64,000 nt of DNA from Acidiferrobacterales bacterium (GTDB lineage Bacteria > Pseudomonadota > Gammaproteobacteria > Acidiferrobacterales > SZUA-150): assembly GCA_947258385.1 (NCBI GenBank), contig CAMYII010000040.1, positions 50,786 through 114,785 on the forward strand, written 5' to 3'. Within the stretch, counting starts at the first letter, position 1. Each line of letters starts with the position of its first letter. A program made the position numbers and the translations under genes. The notes beneath the pieces were generated by a model that did no database searches, had not been told where the DNA came from, and saw only the letters and a program-made list of their open reading frames with translations. This document shows positions 17,015-25,467 of this stretch, one piece after another.

Positions 17015-17629
17015 TTACTTCGGATAGCGGAACACCCCAGTAACAGGATATTTGAAGAGCATATCCTCGAGCTCGGGGCCGCGACCGATATTGTGGACCA
17101 CGAGGGGGCGTTTGCCATCGCGTGATGTCTGATCTACCACGATGCCGATATGAGGAAGATTGGGCGGCACGGTCCAGGTCACTAGATCCCCCGGTTGGTA
17201 ATCACCGGGCTTGTCAGACACCGGCAGCTCTATTCCCTTTCTCCGGAAAAATGTCTGCAGGTTGGGAACCCTCCGATGATCGATATTCGGATCCGGTCTC
17301 TTCAATCCCCACTTCTTTGGATATTGGTTAAAATTTGCCGCCATATCTCGATGGACCTCTTGCTGCAAATCAATTCCTGTGGCACGGTAGCTGCGTATGA
17401 TAACGTCGGTACAGACACCGGTATTGCCAGGAACGTCCCCCATAGGATATTTTATTCTTCTATAGCGCCCGTCATAGCGAACCTTATGCCTCGTTCGCTC
17501 CAGCGCGGCCGCGACAAGCCTGTCCAGGAATACATATTCGTCGCCGTCCGTCCCTGCCAGGGTGGGTGCCGATACCTGCAGCAGGATAGCGGTGGTTATG
17601 ACAGAGAAATGCCTCGATGACTGTTTCAT
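17015..17629 (-). CDS. DUF1287 exported protein
   Basis: 204 residues from ATG 17629, chosen because it gives a signal peptide (SVITTAILLQVSAPTLAG). The domain has the DUF1287 hallmark blocks GVCTDVIIRSYRATGIDLQQEVHRDM, NFNQYPKKWGLKRPDPNIDHRRVPNL, LPVSDKPGDYQPGDLVTW and HIGIVVD, then VVHNIGRG. The Cys in GVCTD and the His in HIGIV fit the NlpC/P60-like Cys-His arrangement proposed for this family, suggesting a periplasmic peptidase or amidase. No ribosome site is evident. It is divergent from mscS. Confidence 0.9.
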   Translation of the reverse strand: MKQSSRHFSVITTAILLQVSAPTLAGTDGDEYVFLDRLVAAALERTRHKVRYDGRYRRIKYPMGDVPGNTGVCTDVIIRSYRATGIDLQQEVHRDMAANFNQYPKKWGLKRPDPNIDHRRVPNLQTFFRRKGIELPVSDKPGDYQPGDLVTWTVPPNLPHIGIVVDQTSRDGKRPLVVHNIGRGPELEDMLFKYPVTGVFRYPK

Positions 17630-17874
17630 GTATTGATCATGTTCAATGCTGTGTTGTTGACCTTGCGTCTCGCTCGCGAGTGGAAATGCATAATGCACAC
17701 ACGAGATTTTATCCTGTCTGAACAAAATGTGGTAACTTACGCCACCGCAAATAAAATCGATCAAATAGCCGGCAACGTCACTACGGGCTTAGACTTACGC
17801 ATAGACGGCCGTTGCCGGTTTTCACCGGCCGGATCGGCGCCAGGTCAACATGGGGGCAATTATACGTGGGATAT

Positions 17875-18933
17875 ATGATTGAATTGAGCGAGCTCGTCTT
17901 ACCGTTGCTACCGGTGATCATCGTGGTCTCTCTGGTGGTATTGGCGATAACGGTTGCCAACTATTTGGTCAAGAAACACTACGCCGAAGTCCCCGGCCAC
18001 CGCTATCGCCAGCAGCTGATTATGCTGGCCTTGGCCCTTGTTGGAACCATCGCAGTTATTATCGCTTTGCCGATCAGCGATAGCTTGCGCGGCCAGCTCC
18101 TGGGGCTCATCGGCATTGTTCTAAGTGCCGCCATCGCGCTGTCATCCACCACTTTTATCGGCAATGCGATAGCCGGAATTATGTTGCGTTCCCTGCGTAA
18201 TTTCCGTATTGGTGATTTTATACGTATCGGCGAATATTTCGGCCGTGTCTCGGAAATGGGACTGCTGCACGTGGAGATCCAGACCGAAGACCGCGACCTG
18301 ATGACCGTGCCCAATCTCTATGTCGTCACGCAGCCGACTAAAGTGATTCGATCCAGTGGCACAATCATCTTCGCGCGTATTTCGCTTGGCTATGATCTCC
18401 CGCGAAATAAAATCGAAGCGTTGCTCATTGAAGCCGCCCAGGCCACGGGGCTCGAAGAACCCTACGTGCAGGTCCTGGAGTTGGGCGATTTTTCCGTGAT
18501 CTATCAAGTCAACGGGCTATTGACCGAGGTCAAACAGTTGATCACTGTACGCTCGACTCTGCGCAAAAACATGCTCGATGAGCTTCACAGGGCCGGGATA
18601 GAAGTTGTCTCCCCGGGCTTTATGAATACGCGGGCCTTCCCCACGGACACGAAATTTATCCCGCCCGTTCTCGCCGAATCAATAGAACTGATTCACGGCG
18701 CGAATGGCACCCCGGAAGACGTCGTGTTCGACAAGGCCGAAGAGGCCGAATCCCTGGACAAGCTGCGCTACGACCGCAACACTGTGATCGCACGCATCAA
18801 GGAGGTGGAAGACGCATTAGAGCAAACCAAGGAGTTGCCGCAACGGGAACGACTTGAGACCGACCTCGAGGACCTCAAGTTCCGCGAACAGCGCATGTCG
18901 AAAATTATTATCAGTGCCGAAAAAAAAGGGTGA
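17875..18933 (+). CDS. MscS-family mechanosensitive ion channel
   Basis: 352 residues from ATG 17875. Two N-terminal membrane helices (LPLLPVIIVVSLVVLAITVANYLV; QLIMLALALVGTIAVIIALPI) are followed by the pore helix TM3, GQLLGLIGIVLSAAIALSSTTFIGNAIAGIMLRSLRNFRIGDFI, with the Gly/Ala packing typical of MscS. The cytoplasmic beta domain contains GRVSEMGLLHVEIQTEDRDLMTVPNLYVVTQP. The C-terminal 60 residues form a charged coiled coil (ESLDKLRYDRNTVIARIKEVEDALEQ), which standard MscS lacks. The channel releases solutes on hypo-osmotic shock. Confidence 0.92.
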   Translation: MIELSELVLPLLPVIIVVSLVVLAITVANYLVKKHYAEVPGHRYRQQLIMLALALVGTIAVIIALPISDSLRGQLLGLIGIVLSAAIALSSTTFIGNAIAGIMLRSLRNFRIGDFIRIGEYFGRVSEMGLLHVEIQTEDRDLMTVPNLYVVTQPTKVIRSSGTIIFARISLGYDLPRNKIEALLIEAAQATGLEEPYVQVLELGDFSVIYQVNGLLTEVKQLITVRSTLRKNMLDELHRAGIEVVSPGFMNTRAFPTDTKFIPPVLAESIELIHGANGTPEDVVFDKAEEAESLDKLRYDRNTVIARIKEVEDALEQTKELPQRERLETDLEDLKFREQRMSKIIISAEKKG

Positions 18934-19046
18934 GGGACAGGACTGTCTAACACGCCTTGGTCACACATGATCCGCGCGGTATTGCAGATGGAACAGCAGC
19001 AACATGTGCAGACGCGTCGGACGCGAAACGAGCGGGCCGGCCCTCA

Positions 19047-20030
19047 TTACGCCGGAGTTTCGTCCTCCACGCGTCCGCGGCTCGAGGTTGCCCGGCCGAC
19101 TCTGTCCCCGCCACTGGATATGGCAAGTTCCAGCGAGTTCCTTACGCTTTCGATCAAGTCGGCCTCGTGGCGTGCATCGTCTGGAAAAGATCCGACACCG
19201 AGGCTCATGGTGACATCGACAGCATGCCCTTGCATGATCATTACCTTATGTTCCGCAAAATCAACGCGTATGCGTTCGGCAACAATATCGGCACCATCTT
19301 GGTGGGTCTCGGGAAGTATCAACGCGAACTCGTCATCACCGGTCCTGGCCAGACAGTCCATGGTGCGAATCTGGCCGGCTATCCTGGCCGAAATGGATTT
19401 AATCAATACCTTTCCGGCTTCTACGCCATACATACCGGTAATATCGATAAATTGGTCCACCCGCAACAATTGGAGGCAGAAGTTGCTCCCGTAACGGCGG
19501 CAACGTTCGGCTTCCTCGTTCAATCGACGACGAAATTCCCGCTTGTTGTACAGCCCGGTATCCTGGTCCCGCGTCGCCACACCTGACAGCGCGGATTGGG
19601 TGTTCTTCAGGTTCAAGGCAATGCTGTTCACCGAATCGGCGATGTCATCAAACACATCATATTGCGTCATAAGCACCACATGATGGGAGATATCGCCATG
19701 CGCAATACGTGCAGCGCTTTGCTTGAGCTGCAGCAGCGGTGAAATGATGGACTGGTGCAGCATCCAATAAATGAATAACGCCGCCGACAAGACGCCGATC
19801 GATGCAGCAACCAGCCAGATTATTCGCTCAGCCCTGGTTCCCTGGATTATATGCAGCTGCTTTTTAATGGCGTTATATTTATCGACGTCAACTGTTGTCG
19901 ATGTTTGTTCCGACATCTGTGCGGTCATCAAATCGATAGAATCGTAGACGCCTTGCAGCGCGTGAAAGCCCACAAGCGCTGCCAATACTATGGACAGAAC
20001 AATTAATTGTGCTGTTGTCACAAAGCGCAT
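19047..20030 (-). CDS. HAMP-GGDEF membrane protein, probably inactive cyclase with intact I-site
   Basis: 327 residues from ATG 20030. TM1 is at about 7-28, a short periplasmic loop follows, TM2 is at about 71-91, the HAMP domain at about 92-145 (SPLLQLKQSAARIAHGDIS) and the GGDEF domain at about 153-315. The signature reads TGDDEF, and the upstream metal-binding segment reads LLRVDQFIDITGMYG where active cyclases have DxDxFKxxND. The first metal Asp is Arg, and the Lys, Asn and Asp of the substrate site are Ile, Ile and Thr. The allosteric RxxD (RTMD, 222-225) is kept in the right spacing. It probably binds c-di-GMP without making it (inference). The gene is convergent with mscS, and its periplasmic loop is short. 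Confidence 0.85.
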   Translation of the reverse strand: MRFVTTAQLIVLSIVLAALVGFHALQGVYDSIDLMTAQMSEQTSTTVDVDKYNAIKKQLHIIQGTRAERIIWLVAASIGVLSAALFIYWMLHQSIISPLLQLKQSAARIAHGDISHHVVLMTQYDVFDDIADSVNSIALNLKNTQSALSGVATRDQDTGLYNKREFRRRLNEEAERCRRYGSNFCLQLLRVDQFIDITGMYGVEAGKVLIKSISARIAGQIRTMDCLARTGDDEFALILPETHQDGADIVAERIRVDFAEHKVMIMQGHAVDVTMSLGVGSFPDDARHEADLIESVRNSLELAISSGGDRVGRATSSRGRVEDETPA

Positions 20031-20470
20031 GACCAAAACCCCTGTCAGAGTAAACGGCGATCCTGCGGATGGTTAAAGCCACGATGGGCCAGTCGATCTA
20101 ATGCTGTACCTGGCTACGGCCTTTCACGCCTACTTAACGGCCCGTGTTTCTCTCACAAACCGACCCGAAGTAATGGAGTAAAAGCAAGAGTCATGCCAAT
20201 GGCTGTCTATCTGAGGCGTTCAATCTTCCACCGGCAGCGGTGAACGTTTAGATAGCTAGTGCCGAATCGGCAGGGTAAGCGAAGCGGTGGCGTGAAGCCT
20301 GAGTGCGCGTGGCGGGTGACACAGAAGGTCAAATACCCTATGGTTCACACGGATTGGTAACACGAGGGGCAGGCTGAAATGTTCCTTTCTTGATAAGGGC
20401 CGGCAGCGTGATCACAGCGATCACGTTTGCCCGACAAGACCTGGGAACAAACGGATTTACGATCTGGCAC
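20031..20470. other. Non-coding stretch
   Basis: About 440 bases between the GGDEF gene and the anti-sigma gene. No coding ORF. Short inverted pieces occur (for example GTGATCACAGCGATCAC near 20409-20425) but no terminator with a T-run is clear. Confidence 0.45.
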
Positions 20471-21235
20471 CTAGCGCACCACGAGCTCCGCCAGTCGCAA
20501 CAGCCGGCTTTTTTCCAGTTGGCCGACCAGGGCGTAACCCATCGGACCGTCGATCCAGTAAAACACGCCAACGTTTCCTTCCCGGGCATAACGAAAGGCG
20601 GTCTCCGTATTCTCCCACGCACCCCGGCGAATATAGAGCGTCACGCGACTGCCTTCATTGTCCTGATACATGAACTGGGCGGCCATGCGATCACTCGAGG
20701 GCAACAGCCGCCCGCCGACCAGCTCGTATCCCAGCCCCGACAGATTCGGGGCCTGCAACTGCGTATGCAGGCGCTTGGAAAGCCATTTGACGAGGTGTGC
20801 CTCCTGATCCCCCGGCACTTCCACGGGATGAAGAATTTCGGGTACATACACGGTATGGGCGAAGGCGGCGGGCCTTACTAAGTGGGCCGCGACCAGCGAA
20901 GCCCTTTCCTCAACTCCGGTTTCATACATCAGCAATCCGCCGATCACCCCGCCGAATAACATCCAGCCCGCGGCCACCGCCGCGCGCACCGCCATACCGG
21001 ACCAGCGCCGTGGAGACGCGGCACGCACGAGCGCAGAAGGTATCGGCTTCTTCAGCGCCGGATCATACAGCCTGTGCAAGGCCTGGTTCAGCATCTGGTA
21101 TTCATCAACCCGTTCCTGTGCCTCCGGGTGCTCGGCCAGATAGGCCTCCACTTCGACACGGCGGGGCAGGTCCAGCTGACCGTCGACATAGGCGTGCAGC
21201 TCGGAATCGGTGACAGGCTCGGAGCGATGACTCAC
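20471..21235 (-). CDS. Membrane anti-sigma factor
   Basis: 254 residues. The N-terminal cytosolic part, DSELHAYVDGQLDLPRRVEVEAYLAEHPEAQERVDEY, is the anti-sigma helical domain that holds an ECF sigma factor. One membrane segment follows (AVRAAVAAGWMLFGGVIGGLLMY, about residues 82-104) and a periplasmic domain of about 145 residues ending LVGQLEKSRLLRLAELVVR. The ATG overlaps the end of the sigma gene by four bases, so the two are translationally coupled. No zinc HxxxCxxC motif is present, so the signal is probably sensed by the periplasmic part. Confidence 0.92.
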   Translation of the reverse strand: MSHRSEPVTDSELHAYVDGQLDLPRRVEVEAYLAEHPEAQERVDEYQMLNQALHRLYDPALKKPIPSALVRAASPRRWSGMAVRAAVAAGWMLFGGVIGGLLMYETGVEERASLVAAHLVRPAAFAHTVYVPEILHPVEVPGDQEAHLVKWLSKRLHTQLQAPNLSGLGYELVGGRLLPSSDRMAAQFMYQDNEGSRVTLYIRRGAWENTETAFRYAREGNVGVFYWIDGPMGYALVGQLEKSRLLRLAELVVR

Positions 21236-21741
21236 TTTACCCTCCTCAGGCCCGGGCGACCGGTGCCCTGTATCAGTACCCGTAAACGTTCGCGCGCGCG
21301 ATGCAATCGCGACATGACGGTCCCGGCGGGAACCTCCAGCAGATCCGCCACCTCTTCGTATTTCATCTCTTCAACACAGACTAACAGAAGCACTTCGCGT
21401 TGCTCAGCTGGTAGCGCCGCGATGGCCGTTTGCAGATCACGCAGCTCCAGTCCGCTGCCATGGTTCATTGAAACCGCGCTTGCCGAACCATGATCTTCCA
21501 GCGGGATGAAATCCGGCCCATTGTTGTACCGTCGCGCCTGATTCGCATGAATATTGTGCATGACCGTGAACAACCAGGCACGGATATCGGTACCACGCTG
21601 CCACATATGCCCGCGGCTGCAGGCCCGCTCAAGGCAGTCCTGCACCAGGTCATCCGCGCGCTCACGGTCACCCGTAAGCGCGCGTGCGTACCGGCGCAGC
21701 CGCGGGATCTGCTCCACGACCAATGCATTGAATGTCGACAT
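21232..21741 (-). CDS. ECF RNA polymerase sigma factor
   Basis: 169 residues, standard for ECF sigma factors. Region 2 is seen in IPRLRRYARALTGDRERADDLVQDCLERA with RAWLFTVMHNIHANQARR, and region 4 in LQTAIAALPAEQREVLLLVCVEEMKYEEVADLLEVPAGTVMSRLHRARERLR, including the helix-turn-helix. It directs RNA polymerase to stress promoters when released by the anti-sigma factor encoded just downstream with a 4-base overlap. The cytochrome P460 gene lies 78 bases upstream on the same strand and is a likely co-transcribed or target gene. Confidence 0.95.
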   Translation of the reverse strand: MSTFNALVVEQIPRLRRYARALTGDRERADDLVQDCLERACSRGHMWQRGTDIRAWLFTVMHNIHANQARRYNNGPDFIPLEDHGSASAVSMNHGSGLELRDLQTAIAALPAEQREVLLLVCVEEMKYEEVADLLEVPAGTVMSRLHRARERLRVLIQGTGRPGLRRVK

Positions 21742-21819
21742 AACGCTCCGCTGTCGCCAAAGGGACTTGTTATTTTTGCCTTCCGTGCAAGCGCGCTCCG
21801 GCGCGAATCTTCGCTTACC

Positions 21820-22332
21820 TTACGGCAGGACTGCCGGATGCGTAAAGACGTAATCATTGTCTTTGACGGGGGTATGACAGGCATAGCACTCCTGCACGAA
21901 TCCCGCGTCTTTGCCGTAGGGTTTCTGTTCCGTTCCGAGCCAACGCGCATAACCCCATCCGCCGGTCGCGGCATATTTCTTGGCGTCCTTGATCATGAAC
22001 TCGGCATGCACGAACTTGCCCGGCACCGTGGCCGCCGGCCAATTCTGATGAGTGGCGTCCTTCCAGACCAGTTTCGCCATGATCGCCCCGTCCGGCCACG
22101 GATTGGTCTTGCCTTTGCGGGCCGCTTTGATCGCGGTATTGTTTCCCAGAATCACCCGCAGCGTATTGTTGTCCGTGCGGTGCGAACTCGCGATCACGCG
22201 CCAGTCCTTATAACCTTTTGGCAGCGATATGCCGTTCGGCGCGGGCGGCACCTTCCCGCCGGCTGACCAGGCAACATGCGAAACTGCCAAAAAGCCGAGT
22301 GCGGCACCGATAATCAAAGACCAATGTTTCAT
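21820..22332 (-). CDS. Cytochrome P460 family protein
   Basis: 170 residues from ATG 22332 (AGGAGA ribosome site upstream). The signal peptide ends near AWSAGG. Family features: PNGISLPKGYKDWRVIASSHRTDNNTLRVILGN, WPDGAIMAKLVWKD, FVHAEFMIKDAKKYAATGGWGYARW and the heme-binding CYACH near residue 150. The segment between carries the Lys residues used for the unusual Lys-heme cross-link in this family. P460 proteins oxidise hydroxylamine or detoxify NO species in the periplasm. An ECF sigma/anti-sigma pair follows directly. An IS5-like MITE begins about 30 bases upstream of the start codon. Confidence 0.92.
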   Translation of the reverse strand: MKHWSLIIGAALGFLAVSHVAWSAGGKVPPAPNGISLPKGYKDWRVIASSHRTDNNTLRVILGNNTAIKAARKGKTNPWPDGAIMAKLVWKDATHQNWPAATVPGKFVHAEFMIKDAKKYAATGGWGYARWLGTEQKPYGKDAGFVQECYACHTPVKDNDYVFTHPAVLP

Positions 22333-22362
22333 AGGTGTATCTCCTTGCAGTAAAGTGAACAT

Positions 22363-22497
22363 CTAAGGAAGCTCTGACTTAATCAGAGCTTCCTGCGGTA
22401 CAGGGACCGGACCGTTATTTTTCAAACACGTAAGTGTTTGGGCACGGAGCTAAGGATGCAATAAGTCCATGGATGGACTTATTCAGAGGTCCCCTAA
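22363..22497. mobile_element. MITE-like element with CTAA target duplication (IS5-type ends)
   Basis: A 127-bp element (22367-22493) flanked by a direct CTAA repeat at 22363-22366 and 22494-22497. The terminal inverted repeats are GGAAGCTCTGACTTAATC at the left and GGGACCTCTGAATAAGTC read inward from the right (13 of 18 bases match). The left end extends into a perfect 12-base hairpin (AGGAAGCTCTGA, loop CTTAA). A 4-bp YTAR duplication and GGAA-type ends are known for IS5-family elements. No transposase fits inside. The interior shares GCTAAGGATGCAA and a CAAACAC...GTGTTTG block with the element at 56106. It lies directly upstream of the P460 gene. Confidence 0.75.
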
Positions 22498-23076
22498 TTA
22501 ATCGCCGCCGCCTTGAAGACCCGACGAGCGCGGCCGGCCCCTGGTCCGGGCAGCCGGCCGCATTGTTCAGAATCATCCGCGCACGGGCTCGAAATCGGTC
22601 GATCGTTGAGCAGGTAAACACGCGGAGAGGTGAATTATTCCAGCCTATCGACGTAAACGTCAGGATCACCGTGCCCCCCGGCAGCCCGCGTCTCAAGCGT
22701 GAATCGTTTGTATAGGCTGTATTCCGGCCAAAAGGCGGTCCTGGGGCCGGGAGCCAGCATAACGGCGCATTGTAAAGGGAAACCAAGAATATTGCTTTTT
22801 TTTCACAATCTGTGAATAAAATGGATACCGATACACTGCCGGCGCCCCGCTCCGGGGTCCGGACCAATCCCGCGGTGCGGCGGCCATTGGGTCAGGATTT
22901 CGTCCAAGATAATTCGCGGATAGGCAGAAACTTCTCGTTCGCCAGTTTCCCGCGAGGCTCTCGCCTCAATCGAACGGCACCTCGGGCATGGGCGCGGGCT
23001 TTCCAACGCCATGGTCCGGCATGTCGCGCCAAGTAGTGCCTGTCGTATTGGACATACAAACCAAACAGGATGAACT
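22498..23076. other. Non-coding stretch
   Basis: About 580 bases past the MITE with no convincing gene. Short frames on both strands have no ribosome sites. The P460 operon promoter is expected here or inside the MITE. Confidence 0.4.
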
Positions 23077-23325
23077 ATGAATATTTTTGGTGATGCAAAC
23101 ATAATAAGATCCATCTGGCGTATTTTTTCCGGTATTCTGGCCGCATTCTCCATCGCCGTTGTCGCCACCCGGCTCGAGGTGGCCGCCCGCTCCGGGCTGC
23201 CGGAAGGCACGGACGAGATTCTGTTCGCAATGAAGCTCCTTTTCCCTCTCTCGGTAGGATTAATCTTCGGTTACGCGGCGTTCACAGGGCAAATTCCCGG
23301 CATGAACCGCACAGATAAGAAATGA
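23077..23325 (+). CDS. Small two-helix membrane protein
   Basis: 82 residues with an AGGATGA ribosome site before ATG 23077. Two hydrophobic helices are predicted: IWRIFSGILAAFSIAVVATRL (about 13-33) and LLFPLSVGLIFGYAAFTGQI (about 54-73). They are separated by an acidic loop (GLPEGTDEILF). Both ends are hydrophilic, so N and C termini lie on the same side. Family not recognised. Confidence 0.68.
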   Translation: MNIFGDANIIRSIWRIFSGILAAFSIAVVATRLEVAARSGLPEGTDEILFAMKLLFPLSVGLIFGYAAFTGQIPGMNRTDKK

Positions 23326-23467
23326 AATAGTGATCTCGCGAGCGCGTAAAGAACGCCGGCCCCGCTGAGCGGTATGCCGCGAAGCTGACCGCGGCAAAAG
23401 TCAGTAGAATCCCCAGGCGAATCTCCGTACCCTTATATAACCGTTAACAAACAGCGAATCCCAAGCT

Positions 23468-24394
23468 ATGGCGCCAAACCGTGTGCGACTACAAACCGGT
23501 ACGCTCTGGCCGGGCATCGTACGCCAGACCCGGCATGCCATTGAATGCGGCGTGCTGCATTCAATCAAGACCGAGCAGGAGATCGTCGAGGACAACGGCG
23601 TGCGTTTCCTGGTGCGCAGCGTCTCCAGCCTGGCGCGCAAAGACGAAGAACGCAAACAACAGGCCAAGGAGCCGAAACCGCTAAACAAACCGGCCAATCC
23701 CTTCCTGCCCTACGATAAGGACTTGTTCGTCACTGACATTTCTGACACCCATCTGGCGCTGCTGAACAAGTTCAACGTCATCGACCATCATCTGCTGATT
23801 GTCACCCGTGCCTTTGAGGACCAGGAGGTGCTGCTGACCCTGCAGGACTTCGAGGCCCTGTGGGCCTGCATGGCGGAATTCGAAGGACTGGGCTTTTATA
23901 ATGGCGGAACCATCGCCGGCGCCAGCCAGGCCCATAAGCATTTGCAGCTGGTGCCACTGCCGCTCGCGGGCGACGGGCCCGCGGTCCCGATTGCGCCGTT
24001 AATCGAATCGGCTGGCATTCACGACACGATCGGCACGATCCCGGGCCTGCCTTTTGTGCACGCGTTTGCGCGACTGGAGCCGACCCAAACGGGCCAGGCA
24101 ATGACCACGCTGGAACGTTATCGCGCCATGCTGGCCGTTGTAGGAATTGGTCAAATCGAGGCCGGAGGCGAGCGCCGGCAGTCGGCACCGTATAATCTGC
24201 TGGTCACCCGGGCGTGGATGCTGCTCGTGCCGAGGTCGCGAGAGTTTTTTGATTCGATCTCTGTCAACGCCTTAGGCTTCGCCGGCTCGTTTTTCGTGCG
24301 CAACGAACAACAGCTGCAGGCCGTCAAGAAACACGGTCCCATGACCGTGCTGCGAGGCGTTGCAGGGCTTGCCCTGGGGGGTGATCAGCGGTGA
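23468..24394 (+). CDS. ATP adenylyltransferase (Ap4A phosphorylase)
   Basis: 308 residues. The enzyme splits diadenosine tetraphosphate with phosphate to ATP and ADP, clearing the alarmone Ap4A. The sequence has the family layout: NPFLPYDKDLFVTDISDTHLALLNKFNVIDHHLLIVTR, FYNGGTIAGASQAHKHLQLVPLP with the HIT-like HKHLQ site at 156-160, PFVHAFARL, and YNLLVTRAWMLLVPRSREFF near the C-terminus. There is no signal peptide, so it is cytosolic. The ribosome site is weak. It ends 27 bases from the convergent FmdB-like gene. Confidence 0.95.
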   Translation: MAPNRVRLQTGTLWPGIVRQTRHAIECGVLHSIKTEQEIVEDNGVRFLVRSVSSLARKDEERKQQAKEPKPLNKPANPFLPYDKDLFVTDISDTHLALLNKFNVIDHHLLIVTRAFEDQEVLLTLQDFEALWACMAEFEGLGFYNGGTIAGASQAHKHLQLVPLPLAGDGPAVPIAPLIESAGIHDTIGTIPGLPFVHAFARLEPTQTGQAMTTLERYRAMLAVVGIGQIEAGGERRQSAPYNLLVTRAWMLLVPRSREFFDSISVNALGFAGSFFVRNEQQLQAVKKHGPMTVLRGVAGLALGGDQR

Positions 24395-24421
24395 CAGGTG
24401 GCGCGGCTAAAACGTCTCTGG

Positions 24422-24676
24422 CTAGTCCAGGCCACACATACCGCCAGCACAGCCCCCGGTAGCACACGCCGGGGCACTGGCCTCGCCACGGCTCGCGCTG
24501 CTGATCACCTGGCCACCCGTGATCAGGCGCCGCACCGGGGCATCGGCGGGCGTAGCGCCCAGCTCCCGGTCTGCCCGCTCGCAGAGCTCAGCCCAGGTGC
24601 TCAAGGCCTCGCTCATGCCGTGCCTGACCTCCACCACCTGGCCATTGGCGTCGCAGCGATAATCGTACGTTGGCAT
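24422..24676 (-). CDS. FmdB-type zinc-ribbon-like small protein
   Basis: 84 residues beginning MPTYDYRCDANGQVVEVRHGMSE, the start typical of FmdB/CxxC-CxxC-SSSS regulators, and ending in a Cys/Gly tail CATGGCAGGMCGLD. The usual first CxxCG knuckle is reduced to a single Cys (RCDAN), so a normal zinc ribbon cannot form from the N-terminus alone. The tail, with three Cys, may complete a metal site (inference). The middle contains the PVRRLITGG segment common in the family. Confidence 0.85.
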   Translation of the reverse strand: MPTYDYRCDANGQVVEVRHGMSEALSTWAELCERADRELGATPADAPVRRLITGGQVISSASRGEASAPACATGGCAGGMCGLD

Positions 24677-24827
24677 TGCTTGCCCTCCAATATTAGTAGA
24701 CTCTTATATATTATAGGATCTGACCTGGAAAATAAAACCCATGCTGGCGCCCCGCCTCATCGCGGGGGATGGGCCGGGGGAACCCATTGACCCTGGCTTG
24801 GGGCCGGGCCTCCGCCCGGCGTCACGG

Positions 24828-25334
24828 CTATTTCCACCCAATGACCTCGTAACCGCGATCGCGCAGGCACTTCTGGACAAAATTCTTATAGATCGGACCC
24901 GGGTTTCCCGAACGCATGACGCCTCGCACCAGACCGGCCGCGGCTCCCGCGGCGGCTCCCGCGGCGGCATTCTCGCCCGCATCCCCTTTCACCGCCCCCC
25001 AGGCGGCACCGGCTGCACCCCCCACTGCTGCGCCGCCGGCCGTGCTTCCGGCCACCTTACCGCCCTTATTGTTCGCGGCGCCCGCCTGATCAGCCAGTTG
25101 CAGACACTCGGCGACCTCTCGCTGCGCGACCTGCTGTCCCACGAGCGTATAATGCTCATTAGGATAGAACACCGGACGGTGGGTGGCGCAGCCGTTGAGC
25201 ACGAGCATCACGGGTAGAAGACACCCCAGGAGGCAAACGGGCAGGCCTGCTTTCCAGGTCCCACCGGGACTCACCGTACCGCTTTGGTTCGCTGAAGGCA
25301 TCACTCGCTGCCGTGGCTCAGGGATTGAAGACAT
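24828..25334 (-). CDS. Glycine-zipper lipoprotein
   Basis: 168 residues. A lipobox ending VLNGC near residue 49 follows a hydrophobic LPVCLLGCLLPVML stretch; the long n-region means the true start may be an inner Met (25301). The centre is a glycine-zipper: GGKVAGSTAGGAAVGGAAGAAWGAV, then NAAAGAAAGAAAGLVRGV, which may insert in the outer membrane. The C-terminus YKNFVQKCLRDRGYEVIGWK is the conserved tail of this lipoprotein group, with a Cys pair formed with ECLQL. The gene is divergent from the uracil-DNA glycosylase. Confidence 0.82.
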   Translation of the reverse strand: MSSIPEPRQRVMPSANQSGTVSPGGTWKAGLPVCLLGCLLPVMLVLNGCATHRPVFYPNEHYTLVGQQVAQREVAECLQLADQAGAANNKGGKVAGSTAGGAAVGGAAGAAWGAVKGDAGENAAAGAAAGAAAGLVRGVMRSGNPGPIYKNFVQKCLRDRGYEVIGWK

Positions 25335-25467
25335 TTACAAGTTTACAACGAACGCCTGCGATCGGATACAATCGCGCGAACCCATCGGACCTGTTGCTCC
25401 CCATGACCGTCGCGTCTCGCGCCGCGTCCGCTATTGATCAGTTGGCCCGGAGTCAGCAAAGCCCAAA

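Noticed and set aside
20040-20115. Plus-strand resemblance to a second GEMM riboswitch (AAAGCCACG ... CTAATG ... TGGCTACGGCC)
   Set aside because: The essential GCAAACC and GAAA-loop part is missing, and no plus-strand gene follows. Likely chance.
23468-24790. Plus-strand ORF at 24398-24790 as an extension of the Ap4A phosphorylase locus
   Set aside because: It is antisense to the FmdB-type gene at 24422-24676, which has the typical YDYRC start.
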